Positions 1 through 7,241 of a stretch of DNA of 64,000 nt are shown here, one piece after another. The stretch is taken from positions 1 through 64,000 of IMG/VR virus record IMGVR_UViG_3300035698_028218; one strand, given 5' to 3'. Source of the DNA: a virus. A model generated the notes under the pieces. That model was not told the origin of the DNA. It ran no database searches and was given only the letters and a program-made list of their open reading frames with translations. Position numbers and translations under genes: made by a program. Each line of letters starts with the position of its first letter. Position 1 is the first letter of the stretch.

Positions 1-80
1 AGAGTTAATTATTGCAAATATATATTAAATATAATTAATATACAAATTACTTATTAGTAAATATTTTTTGTCGCTTACAT

Positions 81-107
81 CCCATCGACTAAAGATCGAT
101 GGGTTTT
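81..107. terminator. Perfect 8-bp stem-loop with short T run
   Basis: CCCATCGA (81-88) pairs perfectly with TCGATGGG (96-103) across a 7-nt loop, and TTTT follows on the plus strand. Read on the minus strand the hairpin lies just downstream of the promoter-like box at 119-127 and has no U run. It may therefore be a leader or small-RNA structure rather than a terminator. No gene is visible in bases 1-144. Confidence 0.45.
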
Positions 108-118
108 ACGCTCCTTTT

Positions 119-127
119 TATAAATAC
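119..127 (-). promoter_or_regulatory. Late-promoter-like box (GTATTTATA in coding orientation)
   Basis: The plus strand reads TATAAATAC, the same nonamer found before most structural genes of the window. It points left, away from the gene that ends at 145, so it would serve RNA or a gene beginning at or beyond the window edge. The stem-loop at 81-103 would lie in the first part of that transcript. Confidence 0.5.
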
Positions 128-144
128 TCAGTAATTGCATTTTT

Positions 145-756
145 TTACAATAAAATTACGGAATGTGGTTTTATATATGGATAATAGGGGAAATTATCTT
201 CTAATTGCTTTACTTTTATTGATGATCTATCTTTAATAATATTATTTTCCTTTTCATAAAGATTATTAATAAAGTCATCGTTAAAATTAAGTGATTTAGT
301 ATATACTATTTTATCAATACCAATGATTTCATTACCTGATAAAAAATATAGCTTATCTTCTCCATCGTATACTTTACTATAATCTTTAGGTATTACTTTT
401 TCAAGGTCTTCCTCTGTTTTAATATTATAAAAAAATGGGTCAATCATTTCATAACTGTAACTACCACAATAATATTTTATTACGTTTCTACTAAAGTTAA
501 AAATACCATCAATATGATCACTTTTCTTCTCATCAAAAGAGAATTCCCAATAAAATCTATTTTTTTTGATCTCTTTATTTAGTATAATTAACTCTCTTTT
601 TGGTTTAAATAGTTCATAAACACTAAACCACCCAATAAATAATGTAGGTAAGGTTTTATCTATGTTTTGTAAATCATCGTAATTTAAATAATTAATGTGA
701 CTTACTTTTTCATGATTAACTAATTCACTATTACTTACTACATTCCCTAATTTCAT
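145..756 (-). CDS. Conserved-looking phage protein of unknown function
   Basis: A 203-aa soluble protein with no signal peptide, membrane segment or motif that I can name. It begins MKLGNVV and is rich in Asn, Lys, Ile and Tyr, like its neighbours. Its start overlaps the stop of the upstream gene as ATGA, which indicates translational coupling. It is the last gene of the long minus-strand run that starts at 10172. It lies at the end of the glycan cassette, so a role in surface sugar modification is possible but rests only on position. Confidence 0.75.
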   Translation of the reverse strand: MKLGNVVSNSELVNHEKVSHINYLNYDDLQNIDKTLPTLFIGWFSVYELFKPKRELIILNKEIKKNRFYWEFSFDEKKSDHIDGIFNFSRNVIKYYCGSYSYEMIDPFFYNIKTEEDLEKVIPKDYSKVYDGEDKLYFLSGNEIIGIDKIVYTKSLNFNDDFINNLYEKENNIIKDRSSIKVKQLEDNFPYYPYIKPHSVILL

Positions 757-1358
757 ATTATACTATAATCTCTTTCACCTAACCAATCACCATACTTACT
801 TTGAATACTTCTAATACCTTCTATTGGTATCTTAGAGGTGAAACCACCTATGTTTCTATTAATTGAATTAAACTCATCAACAGCGTTCTTTACAAAAGAA
901 AAATCTAGATTTTTTCTATTGATCATTAAAAGAGTAATTAATTTATCCATCATTTCGGTAGTAATCCCTTCTTCATATTTAATTACTAGGTCTGGAGTAA
1001 ATTTAGCTCGAATATCATGTCTGTTTAATATAAATGAAGCAATCATTCTATAATCTCTATTCATGAAGGATGGATCATTATCTAACATTTCTGACACTAT
1101 ATCTCTCACATCTCTAATGTGCAGTATTTTAATTTGATAATTACTAGGTTCGTATATCACTGAGTTATCAATAATATACTCAAGGCTACTCCCTCTTACC
1201 TTTCTACCATCACTTTTATATTCTTTATATTTTTTATTTCCATAAAACGATATTTTTATTCTATGATGTTCCAATATTTTTATTAATAGTTTATTAAAAT
1301 CTTCTTCCCAACCAAATAACATTCCACCAATATATATGCGTCTTTCTTCTATTTCCAT
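753..1358 (-). CDS. Sulfotransferase-like protein
   Basis: 201 aa. The segment LHIRDVRDIVSEML resembles the 3'-phosphate-binding RDPRDV-type motif of PAPS-dependent sulfotransferases. A later VIKYEEGI resembles the V-R-YEDL segment of that family, and the C-terminal KYGDWLGE also fits. The expected N-terminal 5'-phosphosulfate loop (GxxRSGTT-like) is not evident; the N-terminus reads YIGGMLFGWEEDF instead. The family assignment is therefore tentative and activity uncertain. It overlaps both neighbours by a few bases inside the glycan operon. If correct, it would sulfate a carbohydrate or a surface protein made by the cassette. Confidence 0.5.
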   Translation of the reverse strand: MEIEERRIYIGGMLFGWEEDFNKLLIKILEHHRIKISFYGNKKYKEYKSDGRKVRGSSLEYIIDNSVIYEPSNYQIKILHIRDVRDIVSEMLDNDPSFMNRDYRMIASFILNRHDIRAKFTPDLVIKYEEGITTEMMDKLITLLMINRKNLDFSFVKNAVDEFNSINRNIGGFTSKIPIEGIRSIQSKYGDWLGERDYSII

Positions 1359-2371
1359 TATGTTATTTCTTTTAAAATATTAATAATCTTTTTAGATGAA
1401 TATCCATCACCAAAAGGACATGAATCATCAACAAAGTAATTAGAAATATTCTCTTCAAATACTTCAATCAGTTTCAATGGATTTTCCACCATAACTGTTG
1501 ATTGTCCAATAGCTTCTGGTCTTTCAGTATTATTTCTGCACGTTAAGCATTTTTTCATTAGAAAACTACATTCTTCTTGAATACCTCCAGAATCAGTAAT
1601 CACCAATTTAGCGGAGTTTATATATTTTATCAAATCATAGTGATTAATTGGGTCGATGTCAGATATATTTTTTGCAGTTAAAATACCTCTATGTTTCTGT
1701 ACATTAGGATTAGGATGAACAGGGAAAACAAATCTCAGATCAGGGTGTTTTAGTGCAATTTTATTTATTGCATCAAACCACCCATCCATTTTATTATGAT
1801 TTTCTCTTCTATGTAATGTCACTAATATAATATCATCATATATTGGGGTCTCATAAATGAATTCCCTTAGATTATCCAATGCAGTGTTACCAACAACAAA
1901 AATATCCCCACTAACCCCTTCATTAAGTAGATTGGTTTTTGATAATTCGGTTGGGCATAAGTGAATATCTGCTATTCTAGATACTAATTGTCTATTCATT
2001 TCTTCTGGAAATGGACTTGTTTTATCATATGTTCTTAGACCAGCCTCTAGATGTATTATCTTCTTACCATGATTAAATGCTGATAAAGCAATAGCTAATA
2101 CCGAGGTAGTATCTCCCTGTACTAATACATGTGTAATATCTGGATCATCAAATATGTCACCTTGTTTTAATATATTACCAATTACTGTATCTAATCTGTT
2201 ATTGTTGATCACATAATCCATTGTAAAATTATAATCAGCATCAGAAGGTGCAATATCTTTATGTTGACCAGTAAAAAGAACCTTTATTGGTAAATTTTCC
2301 TCTCTCATTTCAGCAATTAGTGGTTTCACTTTTAACCACTCTGGTCTAGTTCCGTATGTTATTAGTATCAT
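1358..2371 (-). CDS. wecB: UDP-N-acetylglucosamine 2-epimerase
   Basis: 337 aa, near the usual 360-380 aa of the non-hydrolysing epimerases that interconvert UDP-GlcNAc and UDP-ManNAc. The N-terminal ILITYGTRPEWLKVKPLI matches the family signature (xxxGTRPExIKxxPL). Further hallmarks are FTGQH, VQGDTTS, HLEAGLRT, FPEEMNRQL, LVTLHRREN, FPVHPNP and the UDP-binding ITDSGGIQEE. The next gene overlaps its stop by one base. It would supply ManNAc-type sugar nucleotide to the four glycosyltransferases upstream in the operon. All catalytic stretches look intact. Confidence 0.93.
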   Translation of the reverse strand: MILITYGTRPEWLKVKPLIAEMREENLPIKVLFTGQHKDIAPSDADYNFTMDYVINNNRLDTVIGNILKQGDIFDDPDITHVLVQGDTTSVLAIALSAFNHGKKIIHLEAGLRTYDKTSPFPEEMNRQLVSRIADIHLCPTELSKTNLLNEGVSGDIFVVGNTALDNLREFIYETPIYDDIILVTLHRRENHNKMDGWFDAINKIALKHPDLRFVFPVHPNPNVQKHRGILTAKNISDIDPINHYDLIKYINSAKLVITDSGGIQEECSFLMKKCLTCRNNTERPEAIGQSTVMVENPLKLIEVFEENISNYFVDDSCPFGDGYSSKKIINILKEIT

Positions 2372-2390
2372 ATGAGATTCTTATATTTTA

Positions 2391-3050
2391 TCATAATTGT
2401 TTGTATTCTTTAAAAACATCATTATCTTTTAAATCTTTATATCCACCAAACTCACCTAAATCAGGGACGACCATTGGATAGTTTTGCATTAACGATAATC
2501 CATGTGATGCTTCCTGTGGTGTCATATACATGTTCCACCCAAGAGATTTAACGTTATCATCCTTATATCCAACTTCAGACCTTCCTTCATATCTTGCTTT
2601 CTTAAGCCATTCAACTGCTTCTGGGTTATCAGTTAATATCATCCCACCTTTACCAATTGAAAGTGTTTTTTTAATATGAAATGAAAGACACATATAACTG
2701 TCTTTAATATACATACTTGATGATAATCTCTTTGCAGCATCATAAATTGGTAATGGTTCTAATTGATATACTCCACTCCATTCAAAATTCTTAAATACTG
2801 GTGTGAACCCTGCGTGAATTACCGACATTGGTACTGAAAGATATGTTCTATTCGGTAGAATTACCTCATTATTTAATTGTTGATCACAATGCTTCATCCA
2901 CATCAATGAAAGAAATAATGTATTAGTACAACTATCAACAGCAACTGCATATGGTGCACCTGTATATGCAGCCATTTCTTCTTCAAACATTTTTACAATT
3001 TTATATGGATTGTGCAATGTTTTTTTATTTTCAAATATTTTTTCTTCCAT
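2391..3050 (-). CDS. Short DegT/DnrJ/EryC1-type aminotransferase
   Basis: 219 aa resembling the N-terminal large domain of PLP-dependent sugar aminotransferases. Visible family features are VAVDSCTNTLFLSL (phosphate-binding stretch), NRTYLSVPMSVIHAGFTPVF, an Asp in PIYDAAKR, and SFHIKKTLSIGKGGMILTD, which contains the expected PLP lysine. Normal members are 370-400 aa; this one lacks most of the C-terminal small domain. No remnant follows, because the epimerase begins 19 nt later, so it is a compact form or a truncation. It lies next to the epimerase and a GNAT acetyltransferase, consistent with making an acetamido sugar. Confidence 0.82.
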   Translation of the reverse strand: MEEKIFENKKTLHNPYKIVKMFEEEMAAYTGAPYAVAVDSCTNTLFLSLMWMKHCDQQLNNEVILPNRTYLSVPMSVIHAGFTPVFKNFEWSGVYQLEPLPIYDAAKRLSSSMYIKDSYMCLSFHIKKTLSIGKGGMILTDNPEAVEWLKKARYEGRSEVGYKDDNVKSLGWNMYMTPQEASHGLSLMQNYPMVVPDLGEFGGYKDLKDNDVFKEYKQL

Positions 3051-3820
3051 TAATCTAAATTTATATCATCCATCCATCCATGCAAAGTTATAATAACATT
3101 ACTTGGTTTGAATCCAATTCTAGTAAAGGCTCTATTTACTGAGTCGTTATTTATTAAAACATTATGTTCTTCCCAATGAAACCCCATTTCAGAACCCCAC
3201 TCTAACCCAGCAATTGTAATGTCTTGAAATATACCCTTTCCTCTGTGTTTGGGGTCTACTGCACCCATACCACCCGCTGCATATATTTTACCTCCCTCAT
3301 CATATGTTTTAAATGAGAGATACCCTGCAACTTCACCATCTTTCTCTGCAACCAATATCTTATCTGCCACGTTTAGGTTTGTGCAAGTATTATATGCCCA
3401 ATCACCATATGCATCTAAACAATCATTTTTTTTTAATCTTTTGTTTGCAAAATAATGACCATAGTTATTAAAACATATTCTAGCCAATTTAACCATTCTT
3501 GATGTATCTTCTACTTTAAAATCTCTTATTATAAATGACCCATCTCTCTTTGGTAACTTAGTAATATTAAAGTCTTTGAGATTATAATAATATGTTTGTT
3601 GTGCATCTTTAATTCCAAACCCATAACTCTCTAGTTGGTTTATAATTTCAATATTATCGAATCCCATTCTTGCAATAACTAATTCATATTTATTGTCTAA
3701 TAAATATGAAATACCCTCATTAATCCCTTTGTTATTGAGGAATTCATTATTTATTTTACCAACCTTAATATTAAATCTTTTACTATCTATTCCACTATAT
3801 ATATCCATCACCAAATACAA
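3050..3820 (-). CDS. GNAT-family N-acetyltransferase
   Basis: 256 aa. The C-terminal half (about residues 95-250) has the GNAT fold pattern: a strand ending GEVAGYLSF, then AAGGMGAVDPKHRGKGIFQDI, which contains the acetyl-CoA pyrophosphate loop (Q/RxxGxG/A-like HRGKGI), and a late INNDSVNRAFTRIGFKPS typical of the family. The N-terminal part is less clear and may be a substrate-recognition region, as in WecD-like amino-sugar acetyltransferases. It shares one base with the aminotransferase gene downstream, so acetylation of the amino sugar made next door is the simplest proposal. Confidence 0.8.
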   Translation of the reverse strand: MYLVMDIYSGIDSKRFNIKVGKINNEFLNNKGINEGISYLLDNKYELVIARMGFDNIEIINQLESYGFGIKDAQQTYYYNLKDFNITKLPKRDGSFIIRDFKVEDTSRMVKLARICFNNYGHYFANKRLKKNDCLDAYGDWAYNTCTNLNVADKILVAEKDGEVAGYLSFKTYDEGGKIYAAGGMGAVDPKHRGKGIFQDITIAGLEWGSEMGFHWEEHNVLINNDSVNRAFTRIGFKPSNVIITLHGWMDDINLD

Positions 3821-4560
3821 GTTTTCTTTAATGATGCACCACCAGTTAAATACCCCCTATTGGTATCTACTCCAAGAGAGTTATTTAACATTGTTCCTAC
3901 ATCAATATAAGTATTTTCTTTTTCAGCTAAAAATAATTTATGTATTAAGACCTCACTCAATGAAGATGCTGAAAATAAAAATATATGATCTTTAATATTA
4001 TTATTTTCTATCCAATCAATAATTTGATCTGAAATATTGAAATTATTCACCATACAATTTTCTCCAACCCTAAAATCTTTAACCACCTCGAATGGTAGTT
4101 TAGATATATCCATAGTTTCATTACAAATATATACCACATTCTTAAATAGAGGGAGCATTTCATTCATAAATCTTGGGTAATTGGCATTTATTAATAAATT
4201 AGACCATGTTAAATGATCATCATCACCTCCACGAAAATCAACTTGCCACTTAAAATTTTCTTCTCCAACACAACACTTACAACTAAGACCCACAAAATAA
4301 TTCTTATGGTGATACTGAAATGAGTCTTTTAGTGCATCGAAAAAATACCTATGCTCTACTGGATCAACATCTTTTAAATTTACAGAATTGTAAATACCTA
4401 ATCCTCTAATACCATCTATCTCATACCAACTATCACCAATCTTAAGACTTTTATTCATTAGAAGGTGCATTTCACCATCAGAAAATCTTGTATATGCAAA
4501 ATTCTCACCATTTAATAGCTTATTTTTTAATAAATCAAAATGCTCTACAAAATCTTTCAT
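3808..4560 (-). CDS. GT-D-fold glycosyltransferase-like protein
   Basis: 250 aa. AYTRFSDGEMHLL (about residues 22-34) matches the RFGDGE signature of the GT-D (DUF1792-type) glycosyltransferases found in surface glycan loci. The C-terminal YIDVGTMLNNSLG fits the other conserved end of that family (a D-x-G stretch near the C-terminus). No membrane segment is seen, so it is probably cytosolic, acting on a lipid- or protein-linked acceptor. It overlaps the GNAT gene by 13 bp and lies 1 bp after a GT-A enzyme gene. The substrate cannot be read from sequence. Confidence 0.72.
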   Translation of the reverse strand: MKDFVEHFDLLKNKLLNGENFAYTRFSDGEMHLLMNKSLKIGDSWYEIDGIRGLGIYNSVNLKDVDPVEHRYFFDALKDSFQYHHKNYFVGLSCKCCVGEENFKWQVDFRGGDDDHLTWSNLLINANYPRFMNEMLPLFKNVVYICNETMDISKLPFEVVKDFRVGENCMVNNFNISDQIIDWIENNNIKDHIFLFSASSLSEVLIHKLFLAEKENTYIDVGTMLNNSLGVDTNRGYLTGGASLKKTCIW

Positions 4561-4561
4561 A

Positions 4562-5296
4562 TTATTTACTTAACTGAACAGTTTTCCAACCATTCTTTAT
4601 ACAATGTATAGTAGTTTCGTTTCTTAGGTCTAGGTGATTACTTATTTTCCAAGAACTATTTTCGTCCGACCCTACTCTCCAACCATAATCCACATCACAA
4701 GACCATAAATTTTTATTATCTACGGGGTGTGGAGGTACGAAGGTATTTATATTACCATATTTTTGAGCTAAATATGAAAACATAATATCCTCACCATTAT
4801 CCCAAGTGAATGGTTTTTCATAAAAAAGATATTTACTCCATTCTTGTTTAAAAAACCATGCGTGACCAACAAGATCAACCCTCTCAATACTACTTGAATT
4901 AGTGCCATTCCACCCTACTTTAGTGTGTGGTACATAACCATTACTATGCTGTAGAATACCGCTACCGCCATATATACCCTCTTGTTTTGACATTGAATCT
5001 AAACAATTTTTAAACCAATCTTTTTGAGGTAAAATATCGTCATCAAACATTGCGATATACTCTGTTCTACACAATAATGGTATAGTAAATCTACCAAAGA
5101 ATTTAGTGTTCCAATTACATTCGTATGTGTTTATTTTCTCATCTTCAGGTAAATATTGATCAATACCAGAGTTATTAAACCAAACATGAATATTTTCAGG
5201 TTTAATTCTAATACTTTGATTTAGTATTGCCTCAATTTGTTTTTCTAGTGTATCAGGTCTTTTATACACATTTAAAATTACACTTATATCACTCAT
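4562..5296 (-). CDS. GT-A (family 2-like) glycosyltransferase
   Basis: 244 aa. The N-terminus SDISVILNVYKRPDTLEKQI is the usual GT2 nucleotide-binding start. EYIAMFDDDILPQKDW (about residues 79-94) holds the metal-binding DxD motif. Later WDNGEDIMFSY supplies an ED pair at the usual place of the catalytic base. No membrane helix is present. It belongs to the glycan operon, packed within two bases of the neighbouring glycosyltransferases. Sugar specificity is unknown. Confidence 0.85.
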   Translation of the reverse strand: MSDISVILNVYKRPDTLEKQIEAILNQSIRIKPENIHVWFNNSGIDQYLPEDEKINTYECNWNTKFFGRFTIPLLCRTEYIAMFDDDILPQKDWFKNCLDSMSKQEGIYGGSGILQHSNGYVPHTKVGWNGTNSSSIERVDLVGHAWFFKQEWSKYLFYEKPFTWDNGEDIMFSYLAQKYGNINTFVPPHPVDNKNLWSCDVDYGWRVGSDENSSWKISNHLDLRNETTIHCIKNGWKTVQLSK

Positions 5297-5297
5297 T

Positions 5298-6200
5298 TTA
5301 ATCTATTCCAAGTACATCATAATATAGTTCTTCGATTAATTCAACAGAATTATCACTTCTATATTTTTCCACATCTTTTGGTACTTCTTGATAAGTTATG
5401 TCGAAAATAGTACCAGTATTATCAACCTCATAAATATATGCTGGTTTACCACAAAGCCAACCTTCTATTGTTGTTCTACCTCTAAAAATACCGATAGTAG
5501 TGTCACATTTTTTATAGTAATCTTCAACATTTTCTTTTATACCAAAATATGTTATATGACTATATTTTAATAAACTTGACATTACATTGAGTCTATCAAT
5601 TCCAATAATCCAAAACTCTTTACCTTCTCTTTCAGTTCTTTTTGCGGTATGATTGATCATATTGATTCTTAAATGATCAATAGTACCAACAAAAAGAACA
5701 ATTTCCTTTTCATTCTTTTTTTCTTTACTATAATTTGTGTTAAATCTTTCATGATCAAATGGATTGTCAATATGAATTATTTTATCTTCTTTAATACCAT
5801 ACGACATTATATAGTCTTTAATAGTATCTCTAATTGAAATATATTTTTTAATCTGTGGTGAAATAATTGGCACTTCAAAAACAGGAATAACCTCAGACCT
5901 AACATGCATTACGGCAGGTACATTGGGATAATTTCTTAAAATTATCTCACCTATTGGTTTGTGATTAATATGAAGGATATCAAATTTTTGTTTAGGTGCC
6001 TCACTTACATGAAAAACATTTACACCATATTCACTAATCATAGAAACCAACGGTTCCCCAACAATATTAGCTACAATAGTTACGTTATGCTCCCATTTAC
6101 TTAATTGCTTTGCCATTTCAAAATTAGAAATTTCTGAACCAGTAAAACTATTAAATGAATTACAACAAATTAATATATTAAAACCACTAAAATCTTCCAT
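5298..6200 (-). CDS. GT-B (family 4-like) glycosyltransferase
   Basis: 300 aa, shorter than the typical 350-400 aa. The N-terminal FTGSEISNFEMAKQLSKWEHNVTIVAN is the acceptor-side Rossmann start of GT4 enzymes (glycine-rich loop, then hydrophobic strand). IHIDNPFDHERFN and IVLFVGTIDHLR mark the domain boundary. The segment from GIFRGRTTIEGWLCGKPAYIYE is the donor-binding end with the family E-x7-E-like region. It starts one base inside the upstream glycosyltransferase gene. It probably adds one sugar in the same glycan. Confidence 0.83.
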   Translation of the reverse strand: MEDFSGFNILICCNSFNSFTGSEISNFEMAKQLSKWEHNVTIVANIVGEPLVSMISEYGVNVFHVSEAPKQKFDILHINHKPIGEIILRNYPNVPAVMHVRSEVIPVFEVPIISPQIKKYISIRDTIKDYIMSYGIKEDKIIHIDNPFDHERFNTNYSKEKKNEKEIVLFVGTIDHLRINMINHTAKRTEREGKEFWIIGIDRLNVMSSLLKYSHITYFGIKENVEDYYKKCDTTIGIFRGRTTIEGWLCGKPAYIYEVDNTGTIFDITYQEVPKDVEKYRSDNSVELIEELYYDVLGID

Positions 6201-6913
6201 TAATTCTCTAGTTTTAGGGGTAGGTCATCTTTAAAGTGATTAACAAACATTAATCTATTTAATTCCCACTCACCATTTACTTGACCTATGGATAGGTGAG
6301 TTACTCTAATATCAGTAACGACACCAATATTACAACCAGCAAGGTAATTACTAATACAAAACGGTATGTCGTAATAATGAAACATACCAAATCTTAAATC
6401 AAACTCTTCTTCAATATTAAACGGATCAACAGCCATAAATAAACCATCAATTGCCACAACTGGCTTAACTCCTCTAAATTCTTGTGAGTATGTACTAGTA
6501 TATTCCTCTAGACCGTTATCGTGATTAACAATACCATACATTCCCTTTGTTTTCATTTGGTTGGTCTCATCTAACCACCAAACACCGTTTTCTTCAATTG
6601 TATCTGTTCCTGCGATTCCAATTATCTGATAGTCATTATTTCTATCATTAAAATGCATCAATAATCTATTGCCCCAATTTTTTGTATTGAATAAAACATC
6701 GTTATGAACAAATACTGCGATTGTAGATTCCTTATCTTCAATTTCAGAAAGTGCTCTATTATAAAGTTCTGGGAGAGAATATTCTCTTTTATTTTCGTAC
6801 CTCTTTAATTTATACTTGTGGCTACCTATGGTTCTCTTTACTCTTTCTTCAAATAATGAGTCTTCCTCATGTGATAGATGTGTTGAATAAATAACAACAA
6901 TTTTCTTCTTCAT
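6200..6913 (-). CDS. StrF/GT2-like glycosyltransferase
   Basis: 237 aa. The pattern SLPELYNRALSEIE, then TIAVFVHNDVLFNTKNWG, matches the StrF-type glycosyltransferase domain (SLAxxYNxGxxxA and vFxHDDV). GIAGTDTI follows at the expected place, and VVAIDGLFMAVDP and FHYYDIPFCISNYLAG complete the fold. HND replaces the more usual HDD. It is the first gene of the glycan cassette and begins only 17 nt after the gp53-like tail gene. No promoter box is seen between, so it is probably transcribed with the tail genes. Confidence 0.8.
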   Translation of the reverse strand: MKKKIVVIYSTHLSHEEDSLFEERVKRTIGSHKYKLKRYENKREYSLPELYNRALSEIEDKESTIAVFVHNDVLFNTKNWGNRLLMHFNDRNNDYQIIGIAGTDTIEENGVWWLDETNQMKTKGMYGIVNHDNGLEEYTSTYSQEFRGVKPVVAIDGLFMAVDPFNIEEEFDLRFGMFHYYDIPFCISNYLAGCNIGVVTDIRVTHLSIGQVNGEWELNRLMFVNHFKDDLPLKLEN

Positions 6914-6930
6914 GAAGCAAATATATAAAA

Positions 6931-7239
6931 TTATTCTTTAATATATAAATCAATTTTATCATTAAACTCACTTCTAACTCTATCTATTGGGAACGGTATG
7001 CGAATTATATCACCAATCTCAATATCAAATTCACTAGTATACTTGGAATTACCAAGTAATATGAAAAAATCATACATTGGATTATTATAGTATTTATTGG
7101 CATACCTATCTAGTCTATCGTTAGGTTTCCATTCAATTGTTTTGTCTGATGGTGATGCACTAATTTTAGTAAAAGGTAAATCAATAATTTCATTATTATC
7201 GACTTTAAGTGCTTTATATCTATTAAAATTATTTTTCAT
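6931..7239 (-). CDS. 53: gp53-like baseplate wedge protein with LysM-like domain
   Basis: 102 aa. The segment EWKPNDRLDRYANKYYNNPMYDFFILLGNSKYTSEFDIEIGDIIRIPF has the LysM-like pattern of T4 gp53-type baseplate wedge proteins (DRLDxIAxxYYgdpxlwwvIaxaN, then a basic exit strand). The segment is split here only by family comparison; no domain search was possible. T4 gp53 is larger (about 196 aa), so this is a short version. It lies 2 nt after the giant tail protein gene, consistent with baseplate assembly. Start ATG at 7239 is the only good choice. Confidence 0.75.
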   Translation of the reverse strand: MKNNFNRYKALKVDNNEIIDLPFTKISASPSDKTIEWKPNDRLDRYANKYYNNPMYDFFILLGNSKYTSEFDIEIGDIIRIPFPIDRVRSEFNDKIDLYIKE

Positions 7240-7241
7240 AA

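Noticed and set aside
81-103. tRNA-like or attachment site at the first hairpin
   Set aside because: A single stem-loop only; no acceptor, D or T arms, and no repeat of it elsewhere that I noticed.
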